Source of the DNA: Maridesulfovibrio zosterae DSM 11974
GTDB taxonomy: Bacteria; Desulfobacterota; Desulfovibrionia; Desulfovibrionales; Desulfovibrionaceae
DNA: 64,000 nt
Assembly (NCBI RefSeq): GCF_000425265.1
Contig: NZ_AUDC01000010.1
Location: 248,001-312,000 of the forward strand
Direction of reading: 5' to 3'
Positions 25,315-34,554 of this stretch are shown here, piece by piece. The translations under genes and the position numbers were made by a program. The notes under the pieces are model-generated. The model saw nothing but the letters and a program-made list of their open reading frames with translations, ran no database searches and was not told where the DNA came from. Position 1 is the stretch's first letter. Each line of letters starts with the position of its first letter.

Positions 25315-26271
25315 CTATGAACATTTACCCAAATATCCGCACAGAAAGGACTTACCATCCATTTCTTTTTTTCCAGCGGGTTTTACCTTAGAGGCCAGAT
25401 AAATTTTGTCTGCACAGGCAATACCGAGCATTCCTTCGAACTCTCCCACAATGGTTCCAGAAGCGTAATCTCCGGAAAGTTCATCACCTGGTTTACCGGG
25501 GCTTATAACAAGACGGATAGGATCTTTGCCCTCTTCGCCCTGCCAGAAAAAATATGCTCCGGGCCACGGGTGCATACCCCTAATCTGATCGTGTACTTCC
25601 TGAGCACTGTTGTCCCAATTAATGAGTCCATCTTCCTTAGTAAGCTTGGCTGCATAGGTTGCAATAGAGTCATCCTGAGGCAGAATGCACAGGTCTTTAT
25701 TTTTATAACGAAGTAAAGTTTCCATGACCAGCGGTCCACCCATTTCAGCCAGTTCATCGTGAACTTTCCCTGCATAGTCATCCCATGCAATACCAAGAGC
25801 CTGCTGTACCAGAATAGGACCGGTATCAAGTCCGGCTTCCATTTTCATAATGGTTATTCCGGTAGCATGATCTCCGTTTGCAACAGCTCGCTGAATAGGT
25901 GCAGCTCCACGATATTTGGGCAGCAGAGAGGCGTGCACATTGATAGGCATGACTTTAGGCACGTCAAGTACAGCCTGAGGCAGAATAAGTCCATAAGCAG
26001 CAACTACCAGAAAATCAGGCTCAAGAGCTCTAAGTTCTTCAATGTTCGCTTCATCTTTGAAATTAATAGGCTGATACACAGGAATATCATGTTTCAGCGC
26101 AACTTCTTTGACTGCTGACTGCCGAACTTTATGCCCGCGACCACAGGGTCGATCAGGCTGGGTATAAGCCGCAATAACATTGCATCCGTCCCATTCCTGC
26201 AGATATTCAAGAATAGTGGACGCAAAGTCCGGCGTCCCCATAAAAACTAATTTCCAGCGCTTTTCTGCCAT
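25315..26271 (-). CDS. fmt: Methionyl-tRNA formyltransferase
   Basis: Formylates initiator Met-tRNA with 10-formyl-THF. The 318-residue protein has LVFMGTPDFASTILEYL near residues 8-24, AAYGLILPQAVLDVPK, the catalytic NVHASLLPKYRGAAPIQRAV with GITIMKMEAGLDTG, and the C-terminal tRNA-binding domain. It overlaps def by 25 bp, which is tight translational coupling of formylation and deformylation. Confidence 0.97.
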   Translation of the reverse strand: MAEKRWKLVFMGTPDFASTILEYLQEWDGCNVIAAYTQPDRPCGRGHKVRQSAVKEVALKHDIPVYQPINFKDEANIEELRALEPDFLVVAAYGLILPQAVLDVPKVMPINVHASLLPKYRGAAPIQRAVANGDHATGITIMKMEAGLDTGPILVQQALGIAWDDYAGKVHDELAEMGGPLVMETLLRYKNKDLCILPQDDSIATYAAKLTKEDGLINWDNSAQEVHDQIRGMHPWPGAYFFWQGEEGKDPIRLVISPGKPGDELSGDYASGTIVGEFEGMLGIACADKIYLASKVKPAGKKEMDGKSFLCGYLGKCS

Positions 26272-26756
26272 TTTTTGATCTTCTTGTCGTACATTGCACG
26301 TTTGAGGCGGCCGACTCTATCTACGATAAGAGTTCCGTCAAGGTGATCGATCTCATGCTGGAGCACAATGGCCAAAAAGTCATCTGCTTCAATCCTGAGA
26401 TCATTTCCATCAACATCAGTGCCGGTTACAGTCACTTTCTCACTGCGTTTGATAATACAGCGGAAAGTAGGACAAGACAGACAACTCTCTTCAGAATCCA
26501 CCTTACCTTCACTGGCAATGATCTCCGGATTGATGATAACCTGAAGATCTGTTCGTTCTTTGGGTCCTGAAGGATCAATTACGATCAGGCGCTTCTGCAA
26601 CCCTACCTGTGGTGCAGCAAGCCCCACACCATCATCTTCGTACATGGTTTCAATCATGTTCTCGATGGTTTCCTTAAGTTCAGGAGTAATTTCCTCTACC
26701 CGTGTGCAAACTTCCTTCAAAGAAGTCTCTGGATATTTTACTATTTCAAGCTTCAT
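26247..26756 (-). CDS. def: Peptide deformylase
   Basis: Removes the N-formyl group from new proteins; a ferrous or other metal enzyme. The three motifs are GVGLAAPQVG (about residues 44-53), ESCLSCP (normally EGCLS; Cys is the metal ligand) and QHEIDHLDG (about 133-141), with both His ligands and the catalytic Glu. 169 residues, full length. First gene of def-fmt-DUF116-rsmB. Confidence 0.97.
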   Translation of the reverse strand: MKLEIVKYPETSLKEVCTRVEEITPELKETIENMIETMYEDDGVGLAAPQVGLQKRLIVIDPSGPKERTDLQVIINPEIIASEGKVDSEESCLSCPTFRCIIKRSEKVTVTGTDVDGNDLRIEADDFLAIVLQHEIDHLDGTLIVDRVGRLKRAMYDKKIKKWQKSAGN

Positions 26757-26814
26757 AAAATTTTTCCTTGAAAGCTAAAAATCGTTTTAATGCTCTATAA
26801 ACATTAAGACAAAT

Positions 26815-26876
26815 TCCGCCTCCGGCGGCCAAAGAGGTAGTCCTCTCTGGAATCCCTGAGGGATTTTATATTGGAT
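26815..26876. repeat. Possible dispersed intergenic (REP-like) element
   Basis: The gap between aspS and def holds CCGCCTCCGGCGG at 26818-26830, then AGAGG...CCTCT (26833-26848) and TCCCTGAGGGA short stems. GC-rich stem units of this kind, beginning CCGCCTCCGGCGG, recur between genes in Desulfovibrio genomes as I remember them. Only one copy is in this window. Confidence 0.35.
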
Positions 26877-26877
26877 A

Positions 26878-26911
26878 GTCAGTCAGGATCGCTGACACGA
26901 TCCTGACTGAC
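26878..26911 (-). terminator. Hairpin after aspS
   Basis: GTCAGTCAGGATCG (26878-26891) pairs perfectly with CGATCCTGACTGAC (26898-26911), 11 bp after the aspS stop. The stem is very stable but no T run follows on the minus strand. Confidence 0.6.
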
Positions 26912-26922
26912 ATTACTTACTA

Positions 26923-28746
26923 CTATTGTTCTTTCTTTTCACGAAGTCTGATACCCAGATCACGCAACTGTGTGCTGGCAACAGAAGATGGAGCTTCTGT
27001 CATCAGGCAGGTAGCCTTCTGAGTTTTAGGAAAGGCAATGACGTCCCTGATAGATTTTGCTCCGCATAAAATCATAATAAGTCTGTCCAGACCGAATGCA
27101 ATACCACCATGCGGCGGCGCACCGAATTTCAAAGCATCCATAAGGAAACCAAATTTAGCGCGGGCTTCTTCTTCATCAATACCAAGAGCTGCAAACATTT
27201 TTTCCTGCATTTCCGGAGTATGGATACGGATAGAACCGCCACCGACTTCATAACCGTTAATTACGAGGTCATATGCGCGGGCGAGAGCTTCGGCTGGTTT
27301 TTCAGCCAGCTCTTCAATCTGTCCAACCTGAGGAGAGGTGAAAGGATGATGTCTTGCAACATAGCGCTTTTCATCAGGATTGTACTCAAGCAGTGGAAAG
27401 TCGGTAATCCACAGAGGAGCAAATTTAGTTTCGTCAATAAGTTCAAAACGTTCACCAAGTTTAATGCGCAACGCTGCAAGAGCAGCATTGACAATATCAG
27501 CAGCCCCGGCCTGGAAGAAAAGAATGTCACCGGGCTGGCAACCTGTCAGTTCTTTCAGCTTAGAACATTCATCTTCACTAAAGAATTTTACAATTGGTGA
27601 CTGCCAGCTTTCGTCTTCTTTAACTTTAATCCATGCAAGGCCTTTGGAACCGTAAATTTCTACAAACTTGGTATATTCATCAATCTCTTTACGAGAAAGT
27701 TCAGCTCCATTAGGGACACGCAGAACTTTAACAAGTTCGGCTTTTCCGAACACTTTAAAATCAGAACCGCGGAATATATCAGATGCTTCCTGAAGCTTGA
27801 GTTCAAAACGGACATCAGGTTTGTCACAACCGTAATCACGCATAGCATCTGCATAAGTCATGCGGGGGAATGCAGTAGGCAGTTTAACTTCAATAGTTTC
27901 ATTAAAAACAGTGCGGACCATTTCTTCAGCCATACCCATGATCTGCTCTTCATCAATAAAACTCATTTCAATATCGATCTGAGTAAATTCAGGCTGACGG
28001 TCGGCACGCAGGTCTTCATCACGGAAACATTTAACAATCTGGAAATAACGATCCAGGCCTGAAACCATGAGCATCTGCTTGAAAAGCTGTGGAGACTGAG
28101 GGAGAGCATAAAACTCACCGTTGTTCATACGGCTGGGAACCAAAAAGTCACGAGCTCCTTCAGGTGTTGATTTGGTCAGCACAGGAGTTTCAACTTCGAG
28201 AAAACCAAGACCGTCAAGATAACGGCGAACTGACTGCGCAGCCTTGTTGCGAAGAATAAAATTCTTAGCAAGTACGGGGCGACGAAGATCCAGAAAACGA
28301 TATTTAAGGCGCAGCTGCTCAGCTGCGTCTGTACGATCTTCAATAGCAAAAGGAGGAGTTTCAGAGGTGTTAAGGAGCTTCCACTCATCAACAACAATTT
28401 CGATCTCTCCGGTAGTCAGGTTGGAGTTCACCATGCCATCAGGACGTTCACGAACCTGACCTTTAATGGCTACCACGTACTCAGAGCGGATAGCATGCGC
28501 GCGTTCATGAGCATTAGTGCTGTGCTCAGGACTGAAAACAACCTGAGTTAAACCTTCACGGTCACGCAGATCAATAAAAATCAGACCACCGTGATCACGG
28601 CGGAACTGTACCCAACCCATGATCAAAACTTCCTCACCAAGATTCTTAGAAGTAATTTCATTGCAATTGTGGGTTCTTTTCCAGTCCCCTAGAGGTTCAA
28701 TAACCCTATATTCATCATAATCGCGTTCTTCAATTTGTTCTGACAT
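26923..28746 (-). CDS. aspS: Aspartyl-tRNA synthetase (bacterial type)
   Basis: Class II synthetase charging tRNA-Asp (607 residues). The N-terminal OB anticodon domain (EEVLIMGWVQFRRDHGG) leads to motif 2 (FQIVKCFRDEDLRADRQPEF), the bacterial GAD insertion in the middle, and motif 3 (GGIAFGLDRLIMILCGAKSI). PQSPQLFKQMLM contains the flipping loop. No gatABC or asparaginyl synthetase is in the window, so discrimination between tRNA-Asp and tRNA-Asn cannot be judged. It lies 15 bp after hisS; the two form one operon. Confidence 0.98.
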   Translation of the reverse strand: MSEQIEERDYDEYRVIEPLGDWKRTHNCNEITSKNLGEEVLIMGWVQFRRDHGGLIFIDLRDREGLTQVVFSPEHSTNAHERAHAIRSEYVVAIKGQVRERPDGMVNSNLTTGEIEIVVDEWKLLNTSETPPFAIEDRTDAAEQLRLKYRFLDLRRPVLAKNFILRNKAAQSVRRYLDGLGFLEVETPVLTKSTPEGARDFLVPSRMNNGEFYALPQSPQLFKQMLMVSGLDRYFQIVKCFRDEDLRADRQPEFTQIDIEMSFIDEEQIMGMAEEMVRTVFNETIEVKLPTAFPRMTYADAMRDYGCDKPDVRFELKLQEASDIFRGSDFKVFGKAELVKVLRVPNGAELSRKEIDEYTKFVEIYGSKGLAWIKVKEDESWQSPIVKFFSEDECSKLKELTGCQPGDILFFQAGAADIVNAALAALRIKLGERFELIDETKFAPLWITDFPLLEYNPDEKRYVARHHPFTSPQVGQIEELAEKPAEALARAYDLVINGYEVGGGSIRIHTPEMQEKMFAALGIDEEEARAKFGFLMDALKFGAPPHGGIAFGLDRLIMILCGAKSIRDVIAFPKTQKATCLMTEAPSSVASTQLRDLGIRLREKKEQ

Positions 28747-28761
28747 ATTAGGTCTCCCGAA

Positions 28762-30000
28762 TTATTTGAAATATTCATCACGCGGCGTGGTAATCTGCTC
28801 GCCGCTTTCGGTCATATCTTTGACTGTGACCGTTGCATTTTCGAATTCATCAGCACCGAAAATAAAACATTTTCCCGCGCCTATTTTATTAGCATGCCTC
28901 AACTGAGCCTTCATGCTCTTCGCAGCAAAACCAACTTCACCTTTAAGCCCGCTATTACGGAGCTTTTCAGCGAATATCAAGGCATCTCCGGCAGCCCTTT
29001 CGTCTACAAGGGCAACATAAAAATCCATCTCTTCAGTAAAGGTCCCTTCAAGCAGCATAGCAAGGCGCTCCATACCACAGGCAAAACCTATACCGGGAAC
29101 CTTCTTAGCTCCCCCTAGACTTTCAACCAGCCCGTCATAACGTCCACCACCAGCAACAGCGGTCTGAGAACCAATATCCCCGGAGGTAACTTCAAAAGCA
29201 GTTCTCTGGTAATAATCAAGTCCACGTACAAGACGGGGATTCAATGTATATTCAAGTCCGGCTTCATCAATGAGAGCTATGACAACATCAAAGTGATCAC
29301 GACACTCAGTACAAAGATTGTCAGGTATGGAAGGAGCATCAACAGTCAGTTCCCTGCACTTCTTGTTTTTACAATCAAGAACCCTGAGCGGATTGGTGCT
29401 TACACGGCGCTGGCAATCATCGCAGAGCTGTTCCTTATCAATACCATTAAAAAATTCATCAAGAGCTTTACGGAAAAGAGGCCTGCATTCAGGGCAGCCA
29501 AGTGAGTTAAGCTCGAAAGAAAGCTTTTCCAGTCCGATTTTGCTAAGAAAAGTGGAGAGCATAAGTAGAACTTCTGCATCAACCTGAGGTTCGCTGGCAC
29601 CGAAGATTTCTGCATCAATCTGGTGAAACTGGCGCATACGTCCGGCCTGAGGTCTTTCATAGCGAAACATTGGACCGTAAGTGTAGAGCTTTGTAACCTT
29701 GCCCGGCTGGTAAATTTTATTTTCTACGTAAGCGCGGACAACTCCTGCTGTAGCTTCAGGACGCATGGTCAGGGAACGTCCTTTGCGGTCAGGGAATGTA
29801 TACATTTCTTTTTGCACGACATCGGTTTCTTCCCCGATGGAGCGACAGAAAAGTTCTGTTTTTTCCAGAATGGGTATTCTAAGTTCGCCGTAACCATAGG
29901 CCGAGAACACTTCTCTGGCAGTTTTTTCCATGAATGCATAACGAGCGCTATCTTCAGGAAATAAATCTGCAACACCTTTTATTTTTTGTATTTTTGACAT
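28762..30000 (-). CDS. hisS: Histidyl-tRNA synthetase
   Basis: Class II synthetase for tRNA-His (412 residues, normal). It starts MSKIQKIKGVADLFPEDSAR. Motif 2 is in MFRYERPQAGRMRQFHQID, the histidine signature LVRGLDYYQRTAFEV lies near residues 257-271, and AVAGGGRYDGLVE and GIGFACGMERLAM are motif 3. An insertion with CPECR...CDDCQRR...CKNKKCR...CTECRDH cysteines (about 168-234) may bind zinc, as in some other bacterial HisRS. First gene of hisS-aspS. Confidence 0.97.
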   Translation of the reverse strand: MSKIQKIKGVADLFPEDSARYAFMEKTAREVFSAYGYGELRIPILEKTELFCRSIGEETDVVQKEMYTFPDRKGRSLTMRPEATAGVVRAYVENKIYQPGKVTKLYTYGPMFRYERPQAGRMRQFHQIDAEIFGASEPQVDAEVLLMLSTFLSKIGLEKLSFELNSLGCPECRPLFRKALDEFFNGIDKEQLCDDCQRRVSTNPLRVLDCKNKKCRELTVDAPSIPDNLCTECRDHFDVVIALIDEAGLEYTLNPRLVRGLDYYQRTAFEVTSGDIGSQTAVAGGGRYDGLVESLGGAKKVPGIGFACGMERLAMLLEGTFTEEMDFYVALVDERAAGDALIFAEKLRNSGLKGEVGFAAKSMKAQLRHANKIGAGKCFIFGADEFENATVTVKDMTESGEQITTPRDEYFK

Positions 30001-30245
30001 TTCACTTCTCTTTGCTGATTTCCAGGATTACATTAAATTACAGGTCCGATCCCGGCACGGAGCGTGGAACCAAATTTCGTTAGTCCATTTAGTCATGAAT
30101 GTCAAAATAGCTAACACCTCACTCAAAGCCTGTTAACATGAAAGTTGCCAATTCTTAAAAGCTGCGGCATTAACAAAAGGCTAAAACAAATTTGATCTTA
30201 AAATTTTCTATGCAGCTACTATAAGTTATATATGGAGAGATATAA

Positions 30246-30716
30246 ATGCAGATGATTACGTCTGAAGATTACACAGAATTTATAGGTCCTAATGCTGGGA
30301 CCTATCTTTTTAATTTTGCTAAATTTCAAACTTTGCGGGATGGTTTTACCGTTACTTGGCACTGGCCTGCTTTTTTCTTTGGATTCTGGTGGTTTCTATA
30401 CCGCAAAATGTACTTCTGGGCCTTTATCACTTTCCTAGTAGGTTTCTTACCCTTCGGCAACTTTATCGCTCAGTTAGGTTATGGCCTGAGTGCCTACTAT
30501 TTTTACTACCGAGACTGTACAGGTAAGATTGGAGCAATCAAAGCGACAGCCCCCGTAGGTGGAGCATCCGCCATGCTGCGCGATACAGGAGGAGTACATG
30601 GGTGGGTCAAAATTGTAGGTGTAGTCTGCTTTTTCCTGCAACCGGCCTGGATTATGCTCATGTCCATGCTTTTCGGCAGTGCTTTTTTCTTCTCTTTTCA
30701 TCAGGTTATGCTATAA
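30246..30716 (+). CDS. DUF2628 domain-containing membrane protein
   Basis: 156 residues. Typical DUF2628 pattern: a soluble start, then FTVTWHWPAFFFGFWWFLYR (about residues 37-56), KMYFWAFITFLVGFLPFGNF, and YYFYYRDCTGKIGAIKA; a further hydrophobic segment lies near the C-terminus. The family is common and uncharacterised. 48 bp upstream of the caspase-like gene, so possibly co-transcribed. Confidence 0.85.
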   Translation: MQMITSEDYTEFIGPNAGTYLFNFAKFQTLRDGFTVTWHWPAFFFGFWWFLYRKMYFWAFITFLVGFLPFGNFIAQLGYGLSAYYFYYRDCTGKIGAIKATAPVGGASAMLRDTGGVHGWVKIVGVVCFFLQPAWIMLMSMLFGSAFFFSFHQVML

Positions 30717-30763
30717 AGAAATCAGGAATCAAATTTTCATTTGAATTTTGAAGGGGGAGGACG

Positions 30764-31654
30764 ATGAAAACACTACAAAAAACTCAATTTTACAGTTTTT
30801 TACTGTTTGCCTTATTTTCTGCTTTATTACTTACTGCAACTGAAAGTGCAGCACAAAGCAAACTTGCTTTGCTTATTGGCAATTCTGCATATAAAAACGG
30901 CCCGCTGCGTAATCCTGTAAATGATGTTTCAGCCATGAATACTTCTCTCAAGAAAGCAGGATTTGATATCATCATGATCAAAAATGCAGACCGTAACCAA
31001 ATGGGGCGGGCAATAGATGAATTTGGCAGCAAACTAAAAAATTATGATGTAGGTCTATTCTATTTTTCAGGACATGGATTACAGGTTAACGGACGGAACT
31101 ACCTGGTCCCTCTCTTTATGAAAATTCAAGGTCAGGCAGATGTTGAATATGAAGCTATTGATGCCGGAAAAGTTCTGGCTAAAATGGAAGATGCCGGAAA
31201 CCGCATGAATATAGTCATTCTTGATGCATGCCGTAACAATCCGTTTAAACGCAGTTTCCGCTCTGCCAGAAACGGCCTGGCTCAAATGGATGCTCCCACG
31301 GGGTCATTTATAGCCTTTGCAACAGCTCCCGGAGATGTCGCCCTTGATGGGAAAGGCCATAACAGCCCATACGTAGCCAACATGCTGAGAAATATGTTCG
31401 TAAAAAACATCACCATTGAGCAGTTTTTCAAACGTGTGCGCCGTGGTGTCATGAAGGATACCAACAAAAAACAAGTCCCATGGGAATCATCTTCTCTGGT
31501 AGGCGATTTTTATTTTGGTGGGAAGAGTCCATCAGGTACATCGGCTGCGGCATCTTCTCAGCAGAACAACAATCAACAGCAAGCTGTACCAATACCTGAA
31601 TCTAAACCGAAGAAGAGTAAAAGTGATCAGGCTATGGAATATCTGCTGAATTAG
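30764..31654 (+). CDS. Secreted caspase-family (peptidase C14-like) protein
   Basis: 296 residues with an N-terminal signal peptide (about 1-30, ending SAAQS). The metacaspase-type p20 domain follows: KLALLIGNSAYKNGPLRNPV near 32-51, the catalytic His in FYFSGHGLQVNGRNYLVPL near 101-119 and the catalytic Cys in VILDACRNNPF near 148-158. Both catalytic residues are present, so it may be an active protease, presumably Arg/Lys-specific as in metacaspases. The C-terminus is low-complexity (Ser, Gln/Asn, Pro/Lys). Target unknown. A strong GGGGGAGG site precedes the ATG. Confidence 0.9.
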   Translation: MKTLQKTQFYSFLLFALFSALLLTATESAAQSKLALLIGNSAYKNGPLRNPVNDVSAMNTSLKKAGFDIIMIKNADRNQMGRAIDEFGSKLKNYDVGLFYFSGHGLQVNGRNYLVPLFMKIQGQADVEYEAIDAGKVLAKMEDAGNRMNIVILDACRNNPFKRSFRSARNGLAQMDAPTGSFIAFATAPGDVALDGKGHNSPYVANMLRNMFVKNITIEQFFKRVRRGVMKDTNKKQVPWESSSLVGDFYFGGKSPSGTSAAASSQQNNNQQQAVPIPESKPKKSKSDQAMEYLLN

Positions 31655-31857
31655 TAAATGGAGAAAGAAACTATACATTAAAGACCAGAAGCAAAGGATT
31701 GGCAGACGGCAATTGCTGGCGAAATTTTTAATGTCCCAACCAATTCAAAATTCAAATTAGTCGTTGAGTCTCTTGTTGACTACTGTTGCTCCTACCTTGA
31801 CTAGCGAATACTGAGAATTTTCTTCCCTAACCGAAGACACCTTCGTTATGTCTTAAA

Positions 31858-31888
31858 AAAGCCGGATATCCATAGGATATCCGGCTTT
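31858..31888. terminator. Bidirectional terminator
   Basis: AAAGCCGGATATCC (31858-31871) pairs perfectly with GGATATCCGGCTTT (31875-31888) between the convergent caspase-like gene and trmI. The rest of 31655-31926 shows nothing. Confidence 0.85.
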
Positions 31889-31926
31889 CATTTTTCAAAT
31901 AAATGGTTTGCAACTAAAGCAAAAAT

Positions 31927-32865
31927 TTATTCAGATTTTTCTTCGTCAGCTGCTTCTTCAGTTTTTGCGGCTGCTTCCTGCTCTGCTTTAAGAGCTTCGG
32001 GAGGAGTATCTTTCATGTCTTTTCTATCTACATGATACTTCTCTGCCGGAGGTTTTCCACGATTATCTCTTTTCTTCTTAGGTACTTCCAGAGTCATTTC
32101 ACATCCTTCAGTACTACGTGCAAAAACGAGAAAACCGGTGTGCCCGACCATACGGTCTTCAGGGCGCAGTCTTTCTGAAACAGGCTTATAACGGCGTATA
32201 AGAATTTCAACAACTTCAAGATCTGAGAAAGATGCTTTCTCAAGCCCTGCAAGCAGATCACTGACCTGATTGGTCGTTGGCAGCAAGAATCCGCACATAG
32301 CGCCCGGTATTACCGCTTTAGGGATATGATGCAGGTAATCCCATGGATTCGGCACATCGAGAAACAATGCGTCACAGTCTGAAGCCTGAAAACCATCTTC
32401 AATATTAAGGTTGAACTGTTCTACACGGTGATCAAGGCCAGCCCATTCAAGATTTTTCTTAACCAGATCATAAAATTCCGGACGTTTCTCGTGAGTATAA
32501 ACTTTACCGGTATCACCTACGTAATAGGCCAGCGCAGTAGTCAGTCCACCTGAACCTGAACCAGACTCAACAATCCTTGCTCCGGGACCGACACCGAGTT
32601 TCAGCAGGAGGTATCCGATTTCTTTAGGATACATAATCTGGGTCTGACGCTTAACGCCTTTGATAAGGTCATGCACAGTGGGTTTCAAAATTTGATAATC
32701 ACGGCCAAGATGGGTTTTAACTATTTTACCGTAACCCGCAGCAGCAATGTCATCCATGAGGATCTTTCCGTCATGGGTATGTATTTCATCCCCTTCTTTG
32801 ATAACACGCAGGTAGCGTTTACCTTTGGGGTTGACTAACAGTATTACTTGTCCAGCTTCAAGCAT
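31927..32865 (-). CDS. trmI: tRNA (adenine58-N1)-methyltransferase TrmI
   Basis: SAM-dependent m1A methyltransferase of the TrmI/Gcd14 type. 312 residues: substrate-binding N domain (GQVILLVNPKGKRYL, HDGKILMDDIAAAGYGKIV), YPKEIGYLLLKLGV, motif I RIVESGSGSGGLTTALAYY near 99-117, and the ALFLDVPNPWDYL motif IV near 166-178. The final ~50 residues (from about 262) are charged and low-complexity, longer than in most homologues. Monocistronic, with terminator at 31858-31888. Confidence 0.93.
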   Translation of the reverse strand: MLEAGQVILLVNPKGKRYLRVIKEGDEIHTHDGKILMDDIAAAGYGKIVKTHLGRDYQILKPTVHDLIKGVKRQTQIMYPKEIGYLLLKLGVGPGARIVESGSGSGGLTTALAYYVGDTGKVYTHEKRPEFYDLVKKNLEWAGLDHRVEQFNLNIEDGFQASDCDALFLDVPNPWDYLHHIPKAVIPGAMCGFLLPTTNQVSDLLAGLEKASFSDLEVVEILIRRYKPVSERLRPEDRMVGHTGFLVFARSTEGCEMTLEVPKKKRDNRGKPPAEKYHVDRKDMKDTPPEALKAEQEAAAKTEEAADEEKSE

Positions 32866-33517
32866 CAGACTTTCCTCCTGATTGAATATTACGCCGGATT
32901 ACGGATGAAATGGTCTAAAGTCAATGTAAAAAGCGTTTAAAAAAACGAATACAGCTGCAGACTTAAAATGCCTGAACCTCAGCATTATACACTTTATAAA
33001 TACCTGATAAGAAATAATTTTGCCTTAAATCTCATACAATTCTAATAAATTATATCCTACTAAAGTTGATGATTATAATCCTGAAAACATATTTCGATAT
33101 TTTTTAACTAGACGGACAGTTAAGAATTATAGCTTGAGTTTTTTGCTCTTTCAGAATAAATGCTTACATTCCTGCGAGTGGTGACTAACTCTCAAATATT
33201 ATACGGTTTGAGTTCATATCCCTCACGGTTACAACACCTGTTATCCATGAGTTTTTTATACCGTTGTAAGTTTAGTCATTTACTGCTTGTGAATATTTCC
33301 TGTTTATATATGTAAACAAAAATTGTTGAGAGATTCTAAAAAAGACTTAATTCCTTTTTGCTGCCACAGTTAAGAACTGCTTTTCAAAATCGCATGTTAC
33401 ATTCAATTGGCACCAGAGTGAAATATCCTGTGCATTTTTGAATTCTTTTAGGTAAACAGGTAATGTAGGTTGAATAATTTCATTTAATTTGAATTTTTGC
33501 TTCTTGATGAGGCCGAT
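32866..33517. other. Long AT-rich intergenic region
   Basis: About 650 bp with no gene I can support on either strand. Small inverted repeats occur (for example TCAAATATT...GGTTTGA near 33195-33212) but no terminator, known riboswitch or RNA is recognisable. It divides trmI from the radical SAM gene, and both promoters presumably lie here. Confidence 0.6.
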
Positions 33518-34504
33518 ATGGGTTATAAGTATGTCTTCGGGCCGGTTTTTTCCGGCAGACTTGGCCGTTCATTAGGACTTGATCTTCTTGGTGAAAGAAT
33601 TTGCTCAATGGACTGCGTATACTGCGAAGTGGGTAAGACCGACAATCTTACCGGTGAACGGAAACCATACGTAACCGCGGCAGAACTTTTGCAGGAACTG
33701 ACAAAGTGGAAGGGCGAGAAACATCAGAAGCCCGATATCATTACTCTGGGAGGGTTGGGTGAACCCACCCTTAACTCTGAAATGCCCGATATTATTCGGG
33801 GTGTTAAGAAACTTTTCCCGTCAATGAACATTGCGGTACTGACAAACGCAACTACAATGACGGACCCTGAAGTTCGCAGAGAACTTTTGGAAGCTGACGT
33901 AGTGCTTCCATCAATGGATTCTTTGATTACTTCTGAATTTAGAGCCATAAACAGGCCGTGCAAGGGAACTGACCCTGAAGCTATAGCCAAGGCTCTGATA
34001 GAATTCCGTAAGGAGTTCAAAGGTAAGATTTTTCTGGAAGTGCTCCTTTCACGGGGATATAATGATTCAGATGAAAACCTTTCAAAAATGAAAGAGTTCT
34101 GTATCGATCTTTCTCCGGACCGCATTGATGTGGTCACACTTTCACGTCCCGGTACTCTGGATAAGGCCGGCCCGGTTGATTCCGGTTCCTTAGGCCGCTG
34201 GAAAGAGGTTCTTGATGCCGCGCCCTCCAAAAACAGGGATTGCGAACCAGATACAGACGTGAAATCAGGGAGCAGCACGGATACATCCGCCCTTGTGCAG
34301 GCTGGAGACTCCGATGCATTTGACCGGATTCAGGCTTCTCTCATGCGACGGCCGCAAACAGCGCAGCAGCTTTCAAAAGCACTTGAAGTGTCACTTTCTA
34401 AAGTGGATGAAGTGCTCAAAGAACTGAGAAACAGCGGCAGACTAAGCGTCAGGCAAACTGGTGATGAAATTTATTACGATTGCAGGCTTGACGTAGATTC
34501 ATGA
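33518..34504 (+). CDS. Radical SAM protein (COG0731 type) with C-terminal winged helix
   Basis: 328 residues from ATG 33518, which has GAGG in front; a TTG at 33497 is less likely. The radical SAM motif CSMDCVYCEVGK (Cys-x3-Cys-x2-Cys, about residues 30-41) follows YVFGPVFSGRLGRSLGLDLL, the typical start of this TYW1-related bacterial family. DIITLGGLGEPTLNSEMPDI is the next motif. After about residue 260 a wHTH-like segment appears (RIQASLMRRPQTAQQLSKAL). The reaction is not known. Its stop overlaps an alternative start of the RNase gene. Confidence 0.88.
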   Translation: MGYKYVFGPVFSGRLGRSLGLDLLGERICSMDCVYCEVGKTDNLTGERKPYVTAAELLQELTKWKGEKHQKPDIITLGGLGEPTLNSEMPDIIRGVKKLFPSMNIAVLTNATTMTDPEVRRELLEADVVLPSMDSLITSEFRAINRPCKGTDPEAIAKALIEFRKEFKGKIFLEVLLSRGYNDSDENLSKMKEFCIDLSPDRIDVVTLSRPGTLDKAGPVDSGSLGRWKEVLDAAPSKNRDCEPDTDVKSGSSTDTSALVQAGDSDAFDRIQASLMRRPQTAQQLSKALEVSLSKVDEVLKELRNSGRLSVRQTGDEIYYDCRLDVDS

Positions 34505-34554
34505 TTTTAGCACCTGAGTCCGGGGAAATTCAAACTTTTCCTTGGATTAGGATA

